From: Lasioglossum baleicum
Taxonomy: Eukaryota; Arthropoda; Insecta; Hymenoptera; Halictidae
Assembly (NCBI RefSeq): GCF_051020765.1
Contig: NW_027469204.1
Span: forward strand, 1-64,000
DNA length: 64,000 nucleotides
Reading direction: 5' to 3'
Under the pieces are notes generated by a model, which saw only the letters and a list, made by a program, of their open reading frames with translations, had not been told where the DNA came from and made no database searches. The translations under genes and the position numbers were made by a program. Position 1 is the first letter of the stretch; each line of letters begins with the position of its first letter. Below are positions 12,584 through 26,654 of the stretch, piece by piece.

Positions 12584-15500
12584 GGGAGTAAATGCGCTAT
12601 GCAGTATTAGCAATAGACACTTTAGTTCACGGCTTCAATATTATTGCTGGCCTTCAAACCGTCGGGAAACGTTACCAGTTTGTATAAAGTTATTCTACTT
12701 GCCGAATACGTAACTACCCGAAAAGCTACCCCGCTGGATCGAGAGCATTATTTCGTGTTCGGAGTCGCAAATTAGTACGCATTATCGTGACGAGCACCAT
12801 CGTTTCAAGTATGAATTGGAAGACCGTGTGTCAAACCGTCCCAGAATGTTACCACCTTCTTGGAGCTCTCACAGCCATGTCAACAGCGTCATCTATCCTG
12901 AGATTCCGAGAGTCAAGACAGACATTCCGGGAGTAAGGCCTCTAAAAACTATTAGCAATAGTCACCATAGTTCCGGGTATGAATATCAAAGCACTGAGTC
13001 AAACCGTTGATGAACGTTACGTATCGGTATAGAGTCAAACCTTTTACCAACGGTCGTACCTTCCGAGAAACTTACCCGCTCTGCGAGACTATTCTCTCAT
13101 GTTCACCAAAACAAATTAGTACACATTTAATTGGCGGGTACCTTCATTTCAAGTATGTATTCGAAAATCGAGATTCAAACCGTTGAAGAACATTATGAAC
13201 TTCTTTTATATTCGAACGCCTAAGTCAATAGCTTCACCTATCCTGTGATTCGGAGAATCGAACCAGGTATTCCGGGGATAAGTCGCCACAAGAGTATTGG
13301 CAGCAGACACCATAATTAACGATTTCATTATTGCAGTAGGGCGTCAATCCGTTTGAGTACGTTACCAATTGGTAGAAAAGTCAAATGTTTCACCGAAGAT
13401 TTTACCTTGCGCGAACCACTCCGGCTTCATCGGAAGATTAAGATCTTGCTCACAGAAGGACATTAGTGTTCATTTTAGTTACGGGAACCCTAGCTTCATG
13501 TATCAGTACGATAGTCGAGGGCCAAATCGGTCGATAACGTTGCCACCTTCTGTGAGCGACGAACTGCTAAGTCAATGGCTTCACCTAACCTGCGATTCCG
13601 AGAGTCAAACTTGGTATTCCAAGAAAAAGTCCTCTGAAGAATTTTGGCAATGGACACCATAATTCGCGGTCTAGCTATAACAGTAGAGCGTCAAACGGAT
13701 TGAGATCGTTACCAATTCATATAGTGTCCATTATTTTACCGAATGCTTACGCCTGAGAAGATTACCCGGCGTATCGAGAGTATAGCTACGTGTCTAGGGA
13801 TGTAAATTATTTTACATTCCAGTTACGGACATCTTAACTTCGTGTGTAAATTAGAAGATTGTGGCTCAATCCGTGTCAGAAAGTTATCCCCTTCTTTGCG
13901 GATCGAACGGCTAAGTCAATATCAGGCATTCCGGGAGAACAACCGCTGAACAGTATTGGCTATCGACCTCCCAATTCACTGTATGAATCTTAATGTGGAG
14001 CGTCAAATCGGTTGAGAATGTTACCTTTTGGTATAGATTCAAACTTTCTACTGACGGTCTTACCTTCCGAGAACATAACCCGCTGTATCGAAACAACATT
14101 TTGATCAGCGAAGCAAGCGACTATGCGATTTAGTGACGCAAACCTTTATTTCATGTATGAATTACGAAATTCAGGGTTAACCAGTTCGAGAAATTTTCCA
14201 CCTTCCTTGAGTGTCAATCGGCTATGACAATAGCTTCACCTATCCTGAGATTCCGAGAGTCCAAGCCGGTGTTCCGGGATTAAATCGGCAGAACAGTTAT
14301 TGGACATAGACAAGATATTTTACGTTATATATATTGAAGTACAGAGTCAGACCGTTATAAAACATTACATATTTCTATGGAGTAAAACTTTCTCCTGAAG
14401 GCCTTACCATCCGAGAAGCTATCCCGCTATATCGGGGCCATGACTTCGTGCTCATAGAAGAAAATTAGTATACGTATTTGTAGACGCATACTTTAATTTC
14501 ACGCATAAATAGGAATATCAAGCGTCCATACGTCCTAGGACGATACTGCCGTCTTGAAGTGTCAAACGGCCAAGTTATCAGCTTCACATATCCCGCTATT
14601 CCGAGGGTCGAACCAGGTATTCCGGCAGCCAATCAGTTGTATACTTTTCGCAATGGATACCTCTTATCACAGTTTCAATATTCGAGTAGAGTGTCAAACC
14701 ATTCGAGAATGATACCAGTTGGTATAAATTCAAACGTTTTGTGAATTGCCATTCCTACCGTGAACATAACTCGTTGCAATTAGTGTGTTTCTAAGTGAAA
14801 ACGGAAGCAAGCATTTATATATTGTAGTGACTGGCACCTTAATTTCATGTATGAAGGAGAAGATCGATTGGCATCCAGTAAATCAGCTGAACTGTATTGG
14901 CAACAGACACGTTAATTCACGGTTTGGACATTAAAGTAGAGCGTCAAACCGTTTGAGTGGGATACCAATTAGTATTAAGTAAAACGATTTACCGATTGCC
15001 TTACCTTCCACGGATATCGGCGGCTTCATCTAGACTATAACGTCGTCATCAGAAGAAGAAATAAGCCTTCACTTCAGTGATGGGCAACCTATCTTCAAGT
15101 ATGAATTAGAAGATTGTGCGTCAAACGGCTCTGGAACGTTTCCACCTTCTGTGACAGACGAACATGTCTATAGCTCCACATATCATGTGACAGCGAAAGC
15201 TGTAGGAGATATGGCGAGAGTAAGTCCACCGAGGAGTGTTGACAATAGGCACCTTAATTCTCGGTATGAATATAAAGCAGGAAAGTTAATACGTTGGAGA
15301 ACATAACCAATTTTCAGAAAGTCATACTAATTTCCGAATACCTTACCTTCCTATAACCTATCCCGCTGCATCGAGTATCATGCCTAGTGCCCGCGGAAAC
15401 CAATTAGTAGACCTTTTAGCAGACGCGCAGCTTTATTCCATGTACAAATAGCAAAGTCGAGAGTCAAACCGTTGCAGAACGACTACACCCCCTTTGAAAG

Positions 15501-18213
15501 CCCCACACCTAGGTCCATAGCTTCTCCCATCCTGTGCCAGCGAGAGCCTGGCCACGTATTCTAGGCGAAAATGCACTGAACAATATTGGCAATACATAAC
15601 ATAATTCACGGCATGAACATTAATGTTGATAGTTAAACCGACTGAGAAAATTACCAATCGGTAAAAAACCATTCTTTTTAACCTACACCTCACATTCCGA
15701 AAACGCAAGCCGCCGTGGCGATTGTCTTGCTTTGGGATCAGAAGAACGAATTTGTAGACATTTTATCTCACGGCCACCGTAATTTCATGTATAAATAGCA
15801 AAATCTGGTGTCCGACCGTTAGAAAACGATACCACCTTCTTTGAGAGTCGAACGGCTAAGTCAGTAGCTACATTCATCCTGTGAGTTCAAGAGTCAAACC
15901 ATGTATCGCGGGAGTAAATCCGCTGTACAGTATTGGCAATTGGCACCCTAATTTACGGTGCGCATGTTAAAGTATAGCGTCAAACTGTTTGTGAGTGTTA
16001 CCAATTGTTATAAATTCAAACGCTTTACTGGAGACCTAACCCTCCGAAAGCGTAACCCGCTGTATCAAGAGTATAACTTCGTGGTCAGAGACACAAGTTG
16101 GTATTCATTTTAATGGCAGCACCTTAATTTCATGAACGAGGGTCAGGCCTTTCGAGAACCTCACCACCTTCGTTGAGAGTAGAACGCCACGAAGTCCACA
16201 GATTCGTCCATTCTATGACTCCGATAATCAAATCAGGTATTCCGGAAGTAAATGCGCTGAACAGCATTGCCAATGGGTACTATCATTCAGTGTCCGAATA
16301 TTAAAGTAGGGCGTCAAATTGATTAAGTGCGTTGCCAATTTGTATAAAGTCAAACGCTTTACTGGAGACCTTACACGCCGAAGCCCAACCCGCTGCATCA
16401 AGAGTATAACTTTGTGTCCAGAGAACCAAATGGTCAAAAATGTTAGTGACGTGCTCCATAATTTTATGTTTGAAATATATAATCGAGGGCCAAACCATTC
16501 GAGAAAGTTACCACCGTCTTAGAGCGTGACGCAGCTAAGCCAGTAGCATCACCTATCCTGTTACACCGACAGCCAAAGCAGGTATTCCGGCAGACAATCG
16601 TCTGTGCAGCATTGGCTTCATACATCCTATTTATCGGTATAAATATTAATGTCTCTAGTAAAACCGTCGTAGAACGTAACGAATTTGTTTGGAATCAAAC
16701 GCTTTACCGAAGAACATACACTGCGAAAAAGTAACCTGCAGCATCGTAAATTTAACTTCGTGTTCAGGGAAAGAAATTAGTGCTCACTCCAGCGACGGGC
16801 AGGATAATTTCATGTATGAGTTAGAAGAGCGATGGTCAAACCGTTTGAGAGCGTACCACCGTGTTTGAGTGTCGAACGGATAAATCAATAGCTTCAACTA
16901 TCCTATGATTCCGTTAGCCAACCCAGGTAATCCGAGAGTGAATCCGCTGAAGAGGATTGTCAATAGATGCCCTAATTGGTTTATTGAATTTTAAAATAGA
17001 GCGTCAAACCGTTTGAGAACGTTAGCAATTGCTGTAAAGTCAAACGTATCATCGAATCCATTACCGTCCGAGATGCTAACCCGCCGTATCGAGGGTATAG
17101 CTACGTGTATGGCGATACAAATTGGTATACAGTCGATAACTTAACCTATCCCGTGATTGCGATATTCAGCCCGGAAAACCAAGAGCAAGATCGCTGAAGG
17201 TGATTGGCAGTAGGCACCTCAATTCACGGTTTGAATATTAAAGCAGGCCGTCAAGCCGTTGAGCTCATTACATATATTACATTAAATTTCATGCAGAATG
17301 TCTTACCCTCGGAAAACTGACTCACTGTATCGTGAGTATAACACCGTGTTTAGAGGAACAAACTAGTATAAATTTAATGACGAGCACCATAATTTAGTGC
17401 CTAAATTCGAAGGTCGAGGGTCAAACCGTACGAGCACGTTGCCACCTTTTGTCAGAGACGATCGGCATAGTCAGTAGCTGCATCTATCCAGTTATTCGGA
17501 GAGACAAACCAGGTATAGCAGGAGAAAAAGCTCGGAACAGTATTGCCAATAGACACCTTAATGGACGGCTTGAATATTAAATCAGGCCGTCAAGCAGTTG
17601 GAGAACGTTACCTATACGTGTAGGGTCAAACTTCTGCTAGAATGCGTTACCAAAATCTAGCCTGCTGTATCGGGAGCATAACACCGTATTCAGACGTGCG
17701 GACTAAAATGCATTTTAGTGACGAGCACCAGAATTTCATGCATGAACTAGAAGATGGAGGGTCCCACCGTTCGAGAACGATGCCCCCTTCTGTCAGAGTC
17801 GAACGACTACGTCAATACCTTCACCTACCCAGGGATTCGGAGAGCCAAACAAGGTATTCCTGGTCTAATCCGCTGAACAGTATTGGCAATAGACAGCTTA
17901 TTTCACGGTATGAATAATAATGCAGACCATCAAACCGTTGTAGAGCGTGACCTATTCGTATAGATTCAACCATTTTACCGAAGGCCTGACCGTCCCAGAA
18001 GCCAACCAGCTCTACAGAGGGTGTGGCTCCGTGTTCAGAGAAGCAGGATAGTATGAATTTCAGTGACAGGCTCCGTAATTTCATGTATTTCCTATTAGAT
18101 TGAGGGTCAAACCGTTCGAGATCGTAACCACTTTCTTTTAGAGACGAACGGCTAAGTCCATAGATTGACGTATTCAAATATTCTAAGAGTCAAACCATGT
18201 ATTCCCGTAGTAA
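12584..18213 (+). repeat. Satellite A, forward block (about 16 units)
   Basis: Forward satellite A runs from GGGAGTAAATGCGC to the A+/A- joint at about 18213. Several units are shortened, for example at about 14870-14885, where the alignment jumps from the unit start to its middle, and at about 17130. Unit-to-unit divergence is high, so the array is old and not homogenised. Open frames such as 13369-13662 are chance frames and show no protein family. The final 120 bp match positions 1-123 and 58745-58861. Confidence 0.85.
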
Positions 18214-19774
18214 ATGTTATTAATTTGCTATCTTGAACACTCAGCAAGACACTTGCTGCAGCGGTTTGGGCTTCACGGAAGGTATGGCCATCGGTAAAAA
18301 GTTTGACTCTAAATTAAATGATAAAGCTCTATAACCGTTGGACGCTCTACCTTCATATTCATACCGTGAAATAAGCTGTCTATTGCCAATATTGTCCAGC
18401 AGGTGTGCTCACGGAATGCCTTGTTTTACTTTCGGAATCACAGGACAGCAGATGCTATTTTCTGAGCCGTTCCACTCACAGCGAACGAGGCAAAGGTCTG
18501 AACGGTTTGACCCGAGATCTTCTATTTCATGCACGAAACAATGGTGCCCGTCTATATTATGTATACTAATGTGCTTCTCTGGTCACGAAGTAATACTCTC
18601 GATGCAGCGGGTGAAGTTCTCGGATGGTGAGGCCTTCGGTAAAACGTTTGAATATACGGTAATTGGTAACGATACAAAACGGTTGGACGCTCTACATTAA
18701 TATTCAAACCGTGAATTAGGGTGTCTGTTGCCCACACTGTTCATTGGATTTAGTCGCGGAATACCTGGTTTGGCTCTCGGAATCACAGTATAGTCGAAGC
18801 AATTGACTTCCGTCTCTTACGGAAGGTGTGCAACGTCCTCGAGCGTTATGACCCTGGAACTTCTACTTCATACATGAATTTAATGGTGAAGTCACAAAGA
18901 TGTATACTAACTTGCACCCTTCAACACGATGTTAAACTCTCGATATAGCGCATTTGGTCCTCGGAAGGTAAGGCCTTCGGTGAAACGTTTGACCCCTATT
19001 CGTATATGTAACGTTCTACAACGGTTTGACATTGCACTTTAATATTCACACCGTGAATTTAGGTGTGTTTTGCCAATCTAGTTCAGCGCATTTACTCCTG
19101 GGATACCTCGCTCTAATTAAGGAACCACAGGATAGGTGATCCTATGGACGTAACTGTGTGTCCCTCCAAGCAGGTGGTAACGATCTCGAACAGCTTGTGT
19201 CTCGATTTTGCTGTTCGTACACGAAAATGTGGAGTGCGTCTGCTCAAATGTCTAATAATTTGATTCCACTACCACTATGCTGGACACTCCCTACAGCGGG
19301 TTTAGCTTCACGGAATGTAATGCCTTCGGTCAATTTTTCATCCTTATACCAATTGCTAATACTGTTCGGAAGATTGACTGCCCGAATACCTGGCTTAGCT
19401 CTCCGAATCACAGGAGAGCAGAAGCTATTGTCTTAGCCATCGCACTATCAGAGAACGTGGTAAAGCTCTAGAACGGTTTGACCATCCATCTTCTCACCCA
19501 TACGTGAAACTACTGTGCGCGTCACTGGATTGTCTACTAATTTGTTCCTCTGAACACGGAGTTAAACCGTCAATACGGCTGGTTAGGCTTTCAGAGTGTA
19601 AGGTCTCCAGTAAAACTTCCGACTTTATACAAAATGGCATCGCACCCAAACAGTTTGACGCTCTACATTAATATTCAACCCGCGAATTAATGTGTCTATT
19701 GCCAATACAGTTCAGCTGTTTTACGCCAGGAATACCTGCTTATACTCATGCTATCACAAATTAGATGAAGTTAT
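18214..19774 (-). repeat. Satellite A, reversed block, second module copy
   Basis: This block is homologous to 124-1407: the same opening ATTAATTTGCTATCTTGAACAC, the same variant unit with GGGATACCTCGCTCTAATTA (about 19095-19120, compare 665-690), and the same exit into satellite B after GATGAAGTTAT. It has one unit more than the first copy, at about 18620-18970. No coding capacity is supported. Confidence 0.85.
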
Positions 19775-22700
19775 ATCGACGTCATGTAGTTGTACACTGC
19801 AGCTCGAAGCGGCATTACTGTATGGTTTCAGTCATTTCCTTATCCTTGATTTTGTACCATTTGCATTCTGTCCCAGTTTTCTATTTATTTATATGTACTG
19901 CAATTTACTGTTGTTATATTTTCGTTCCTGTCCGAAATTTTCAATTTCTATGTAAAAAATTGTATTTCTAAGTAAAAGTGCCTTTGAACTTGATCCAGTA
20001 TTCGTTTATGACATTATTCGGTTAAACTTATTGTAATTCTAAATGATTGTTTCTATACGAACGTACGGTACCAGTGTAACACGACTGGCGATGCCTTGTA
20101 GTTGCGAACGCCAGATCGAAGCGGCATACCGCATGATCTTCGTCAACTTTTTTAACCACAATATTGTACCGCGAGCAATCTTTCGCAAATTTCAAATTAC
20201 TTCTGCTTACTGCAATTTACTGTTATGACCTTTCGACTTTATTCATAATTTCCAGTTTTAATTTTAGAAATTTTATTTCTTAGGAAATCTTTCCTTGGAA
20301 TTAGCTAAGTGTACGTTTATGATAATAGTTTGTTATATCTTACGTTATATTCTCATGGTCTGTATACGTAACTACGATGCGGGAACGAGACGACGGGCGA
20401 CGTATTGCAATTGCTTAGAGCAGATTGGAGCGGCACTGCTGGATGGTATTTGTTAATTTCTTTAACCTTGATATAGTACCGTATGCATTTTATGTCAGTC
20501 TTCCATTTATTTATGCAGACACCTATTTATTGCACTGATATTTTCAATTTTTATAAAAACTTTTAATCCTTAGTCTAAAAATTTGTAATTATCAGTAAAA
20601 GTGACTTTGGAATTAGTTCAGTGTGCGATTGTGACATCAGTTTTTGAATCTTTTTGTTATTTTATACGATTGTTTGTATAAGTACCTAAGCTTCCGGAAC
20701 AACACGACTGTAGTAGTCTTCTAGTTGCGTTCCGCAGATCTGAGAGGCACTGCTGGACGGTCTAGGTTTATTTCATTAGTCTTGAGATTGTGCAGTACGC
20801 ATTTTTCCCAGAATTCCATTGATTTATGCATACTGTGAATTCCTCTTATCCCATTTCCGATTTCTATCAAAATTTCCAGTTTTTAATTCCCAAAAATGTA
20901 TTGTTATGGTTAAGTTCCTTTAGAATTAGATGAGCTTACGTTGATGACATTATTTTATTTAAATTACTGTCACTTTAAGAGATTGTCTGTATTCGCACAT
21001 ACGCATCCGGAGTGACTCGACTGTTGCCGTCTTATAGTTGCGACCGGTCGATTGGAGCTACACTTGTGTCTGGGCTTCATTAATTTGATTAACCTCAATA
21101 TTGTATGGCAAACATTCCATCTCGGATATATATTAATTTCTACATACTGTAATTAACTCTTACGATATTCTCGAATTTTCTCCTAATTGCCAGTTTTTAA
21201 TATCAAAAAATAAAGTTTATAGGAAATGTGTCATTGGAATTAGTACATTGTACTTTCATGGCATAAACTTACTGTTATTTTATACAAATGTCTGTAATTC
21301 GTATCTACGCTTCCCGAGCGACACGACAGGAGTGGTCTTGCAGTTGCCTTTGGTACATCGGAGCGGCACTATGGATAGCCATGGTTAATTCCGTCATCCT
21401 TCGTTTTGTACCGTATGCATTTCTACGAAGTTTACCCTCATGTTACACATATTGCAATTGGCTGTAACGGTACTTTCGATTTTTCTAGTAATTTCCAGTT
21501 CGTAATTTAAAGAAACGTATATCTTAGTAAAAGTGACTTTGGAATTAGTTGAGTGAACGTTTATGACATTATTTTGTTAATCTTACTGTTGTCTTATACG
21601 ATTGTCTGTATACGGACCTACGCTTCCTGTGCGACACGACTGGAGTGGTCTTGCAATTGCGAAAGGCAGATCGTCGCGGCATACTGGAAGACCCACGTTT
21701 ATTTCTTTAAACTTGATTATGTACCGTTGTCATTTTCCCCAGTTTTCCATTTTCTTATATATAATGTAATTTACAGTAATAATATTTCCCATTTTTTTTC
21801 AAAACTTCAAACTTCTTGTCTTAATAATTGCATTTTTTAGGACAAATGCCTTCCAATTAGTAGAATGATTGTTTATGACAATATTTTGGTAAATTGATTG
21901 CTATTTTATAGGATTGTCTCCATACGCACATACGCTTCCTGTACGACACGGCTGGAATTTTGTTGTAGTTGCGTTCACATGATCGGAGCGACGTTGCTGT
22001 ATGGTCTTTGTTAATTTCTTTCAACCCTATATTGTATCGTTTAAATTCCTTCGCAGATTTAAACTTATTTCTCATGCTGTAACTTATTGTTTTGGTATTC
22101 TCATTTTTTTTTTTCAAAATTTTCGATTTTTGGATGAGAAAAATTGTATTTCATAATAAAAGTGTCTTTGGAATTATTTGTGTTTACGTTTGTGGCAATA
22201 TTTTATTAAGTTCATGGGTATTTTACAGGATTGTCTCTATACGTATCTGCTTTTCCAGAGCAGCACGTCACCTGCGGTCTTGTAGACGCGTTCATTAGAT
22301 CGGTGCGTCACTGCTGTATGGCCTTTGCATATATTTTTAACCTTAACATTGTAAAGTATTAATTCTTTCGTAGTCATGTATTAAATTTCATAAGCTGTAA
22401 TTCACTGTTATGGTATGTTCGATTTGGCACAATTATAAATTTTAGTTTACTGATTTGTAATTCTTAGTAAACGTGTCTTTGGAAATAGTTGAGTGTACAT
22501 GTATGTCAATTTTCTGACATGGTTGTTGATACATTATATAATTGTCTATATGCGTACCTACGTGTCCGGTGCGACATGGCTGGATTGGTTTTGCATTTGT
22601 GTTCGCTATGTCGGAGCGACAGTGTCGTTAGATCTTTGTTAATTTCTTTGACCTTGATATTGTACCGTTTGCATTCCTTCTCTGTTTTCTGTTGATGTGT

Positions 22701-25268
22701 ACATACTGTAATTTACTGCTACGATATTTTAGATTTTTTTCGAAATTTCAAATTTTCAATTTTAGAAATTGTATCGTACAAGAATTGTGCCCTTGGAATT
22801 AGTTGAGCATACGTCTGCGACAATATTGTGATATATTCCTTGTCATTTTATATGATTATCTCCATATGTACCTTGGCTGCCGGCACGACACGTCTGGTGT
22901 CGTCTTGTTGTTGCGTTCCGTAGACGGGAACGACACTACTCAATGGCCGTCGGAAATTTCTATTGCCTTGATGTTGTACCGTAAGCATTTGTTCCCAGTT
23001 TTCAGTTCCTTTCGAATTGGTTGAGCTTACGTTTGTTACAGTATTTTGTCAAGCTTGTTGTTATTTTATACGATCGTCTGTATTCGTACCAACTTACTTA
23101 CGGTCTTGTAGTTGTACGCGGCAGCTGGAAGAGGCATTACCGTACGATTTTAGTTAATTCCGTAACCTTGATTTTGTAGCATATGCATTCTGTCCCAGTT
23201 ATCTATTTATTTATAAATACTGTAATTTATTGTTGTGATATTTTCGTTCTTCTTCGATATTTTCAATTTTCATGTAAGAAAATTGTATTTCTTGGTAAAA
23301 GTGCCTTTGAAATTAGTTGAGTGTACGTTTACGACATTTTCTTTTGAATAATATTGTTATTTTATATGATTGTCTGTACACGTGCCTACGCATCCGGGAC
23401 AACACAGTTGGCGTGGTCTTGTAGTCTTGTTCAACAGATCTGGACGACACTATTGGATGGTCCTCGTTAATCTCTTAACCATGACTTTGTGCCGTATGCA
23501 TTGTATCGCAGCCTCCCACTTGTTAACACACATTGTAATTTAATGTCTTGACCTTTACGATTTTTTCTCGAAATTTCAATTTTTATTTTAAAAAATTGTA
23601 ATTCTTTGTAAAAGCGTTCTTGGAATTAAGTGACTTTAAACTCATGACAATACTTTGATGAGCTTGTTGTTGTCTTATATGATTGACTGTATTCACACCT
23701 ACGATTCCGGATCGACAGGGCTGTGGTGGAATTGTTGCGTATGGTACATCGGTGCAACGCGTTTGGATGGTCTACGATAATTTCCTTAACCTTGAACTTG
23801 TACCATAAGCAGTTCCTCCCATCTTTGCTATTTATTTCTTCGCCCTGTAAGAAATTTCTGTGATTTCGTCGATTTCGTCTGAATTTTTATTTTCTAATTT
23901 CTAAAATTGTATTTTCATTTTAAAGAGCGCCTTCGGAAGTACTTGAGTTTACGTTTATGACCATACCTTGTATAATTTGGTGCTACATTGCGTGAATGTT
24001 TCTATATGTACCTACCCTCCCGGTGTGACACGACTGGAGTGGGATATTAGTTGCTTACGTTATATCGGATTGTCGGGATACGGTACTTGACCGGATGCAT
24101 AGCAGCGCACAGGATCGACATGATCGGAATGTTCTTGTAGTTACGTACGGTATTTCGGAACGACACTACTGCATGGCCTTTGTTAATTTCTATTGCCATG
24201 GTTTCGTACCGTATGCATTTTCCCCATTATCCTACTTATTTGTGCAAGCTGTAGTTAACTCTTATGATATTTTCGATTTCTGTCAAAATTATCAATTTTT
24301 AATTAACATAATTTTTGTTTCTTACGAAAAGTGTGTTTGGAATTAGTTGAGTGTACGCATACGACAATATATTGATAAACTGATTGTTATTTCATATGAT
24401 TGCCTGTGTACGTGACAGCCCCGCTGAAGCAGCACGACTGGCGTGGTCATGCAGTTGCGTTCGGCAGCGGAGAGACAATACCATACGAACATTGTTTGTT
24501 TCGTGATCGCTAATATTGCAACGTAAGAATGCATTCGCAGTATTCTATTTATTACTACATGCTGTAATTTAATGATATGGTATCTTCGATTTTTCGAAAT
24601 TATTAATTTCTAGTTTTCAAAATTTTATTCCATAGCGAAAGTGTCATTGGAATTCCTTGCCTGTATGTTTATGACATTATTCGGTTAAATTTATTGTTAA
24701 TTTATACAATTGTCTGTAGACGTTACTACGCTTCCGGGACAACTCGGCTGGACTTATCTTGTAGTTGCGCTCACTACATCGGAGCGACACTGCTCTATGA
24801 CCTATGAACATTTTTTTGTCCTTCATATTGTACCACTTGCATTCTTTCACTATTTCTAACTTATTAGTACATACAGTAATTTACAGTTTCGATTCTTTTG
24901 ATATTTCCAAAATTTCCAATTTCTAATATCAATCATTGTACATTTTTTGAATGGTGCCTTTGGAATTTGATGGGTGTACGCTTATGACAATATGTTGTTG
25001 AACAGTTAGTTATTATATATGATTGTCTCCATATGCACCTATTCTGCCGGAGCGACAGCAGTGGACTCATCATGTTGTTGCGTTCGCTAGGTCGGAGCGA
25101 CAAATGCTGTATGGTTTATGTTAATTTCTCTAACCTTGATATTGTACCGAATGCATTCTTTCTATATTCACTATTTATTGCTACATTCTGTGATCTACTG
25201 TTATAATATTTCCGATTACATTCATAGCCTCCAATTTTTTATTTCAGTAATTGTATTTTTTAGGAGAA
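19775..25268 (+). repeat. Satellite B, forward block (about 17 units)
   Basis: This is the longest B block. Its first unit (GTCATGTAGTTGTACACTGC at about 19782) is the same entry unit seen at 1412 and 52310. A second copy of that unit restarts at about 23105, and from there to 25268 the block parallels 1640-4199 of the first module. The stretch of about 3.3 kb between 19785 and 23105 is therefore extra relative to module one. A truncated unit lies near 22995-23010. The block ends at the B+/B- foldback. Confidence 0.85.
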
Positions 25269-26654
25269 GTGAAAATATCACAGCAGTAATTTAGAATATG
25301 TACAAACAAATGAGGAATTGGAAAAAAAATTCGTACTGTACAATATCAATGTTAAAAACATTATCGACGACCATCCAGTAGTGCCGCTATTATCTGCCGT
25401 ACGCGACTACAGGGCCTCGCCAGTCTTGTTGCTCCGGCTGCGTGGACAACTATACAGCCAATAATGTAAATCTACGATAGGTTTAGAATAATATCTCGTC
25501 AAACGTACACTCAACAAATTCCGTAGACTCCTCTTCCATGAAATACAGTTTCTCAAATTAAAGACTAGAAGTTATGAAACAAATCGAAAATATCCTAAAA
25601 GTAAATTGCAGTATGTAGAAATAAATAAAATCCAGCCTATCATTGCTTATGCTACATTGGTAAAGACAAAGTAGAAACAAGGGCCATACGCTATTGTCGC
25701 TCCGATCTGCCTACGCAACTACAACGCATCCACATTCGTGTCGCACCGGCAGCGTAGGTACGTGTACAGGCAATCAAAAATACAGGCAACAAATTGTCCT
25801 AAATAATGTCATAAATGTGCACCCAGCTGATTCCAAAGTCACTTTTACTATGAAGAAATTTGTGAATTTAAAAATAAGAAACCATGAGAAAATCGGAACA
25901 TATCAAAACAGTAAATTACAGTTTGTATAAATAAATTGAGGGCTAGGAAGCAATGCATACGGTTCAGTGTCATGGATAGATAAATAATCGAAAATGATGC
26001 AGTAGTGTCGCACCGATATGCCGATTGAAACTGCAAGACCACTCCATTTCTGACTCTCCGGAAGGGCTGGTACGTATACAGGCAATCATATGAAATAACA
26101 ATCATTTTATTAGATATGTGTCGTAAACGTACACTCAAGTAATTCCAAACACACTTTTCCTAAGAAATAAAAATTCTGTGTAGTAAAAATTGAAAATTTT
26201 GACAGTAGTCCAAAATATCCTTACAGTAAGCTACAGCTTGTGTAAATAAATAGGACAATGGGAAAAATTCATATGGTACAAAACGAAGGATAAAGAAATG
26301 AACAAAGTCCATGCCATAGTGTCGTTCGAATCTTCCGAACCCGACTGCAAGACCACTCTAGACGTGTCGCTCGCGAAACGTAGGTACGTTTACAGACAAT
26401 CATGTGAAATAACAATGAGTTTAACAAAATAATCTCATATACGTGCACTGAACTAGTTATAGAGACACTTGTATTCAGAAAAACAATTTTTTCAACTAAG
26501 AATAGACAATTTCGAAAAAAATTGTAATGACCATATCACTAAATTGCAGTATTTGTATATAAATATAAAAATGAGGAACAATTGCATACGGTTCAAAATC
26601 ATGTCTTAAGAATTTAACGGAGACCATACAGTAGCGTTGCTCGATCGGCCGTGC
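25269..26654 (-). repeat. Satellite B, reversed block (about 4 units)
   Basis: This reversed B array follows the foldback at AGGAGAAGTGAAAATATCAC. Its parts match module one in order: about 25690-26400 matches 4300-5030 and about 26470-26654 matches 7740-7896, so about 2.7 kb present in module one is missing here. About 25340-25690 matches part of 53810-54160 instead, including the odd segment AAATCCAGCCTATCATTGCT. It exits into forward satellite A after CGGCCGTGCC. Confidence 0.84.

Noticed and set aside
18338..18700. Open frame of 120 codons in reversed satellite A, and others such as 29344-29676
   Set aside because: These frames recur in most units with different ends and are interrupted at random by unit divergence. 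No conserved domain is recognisable.
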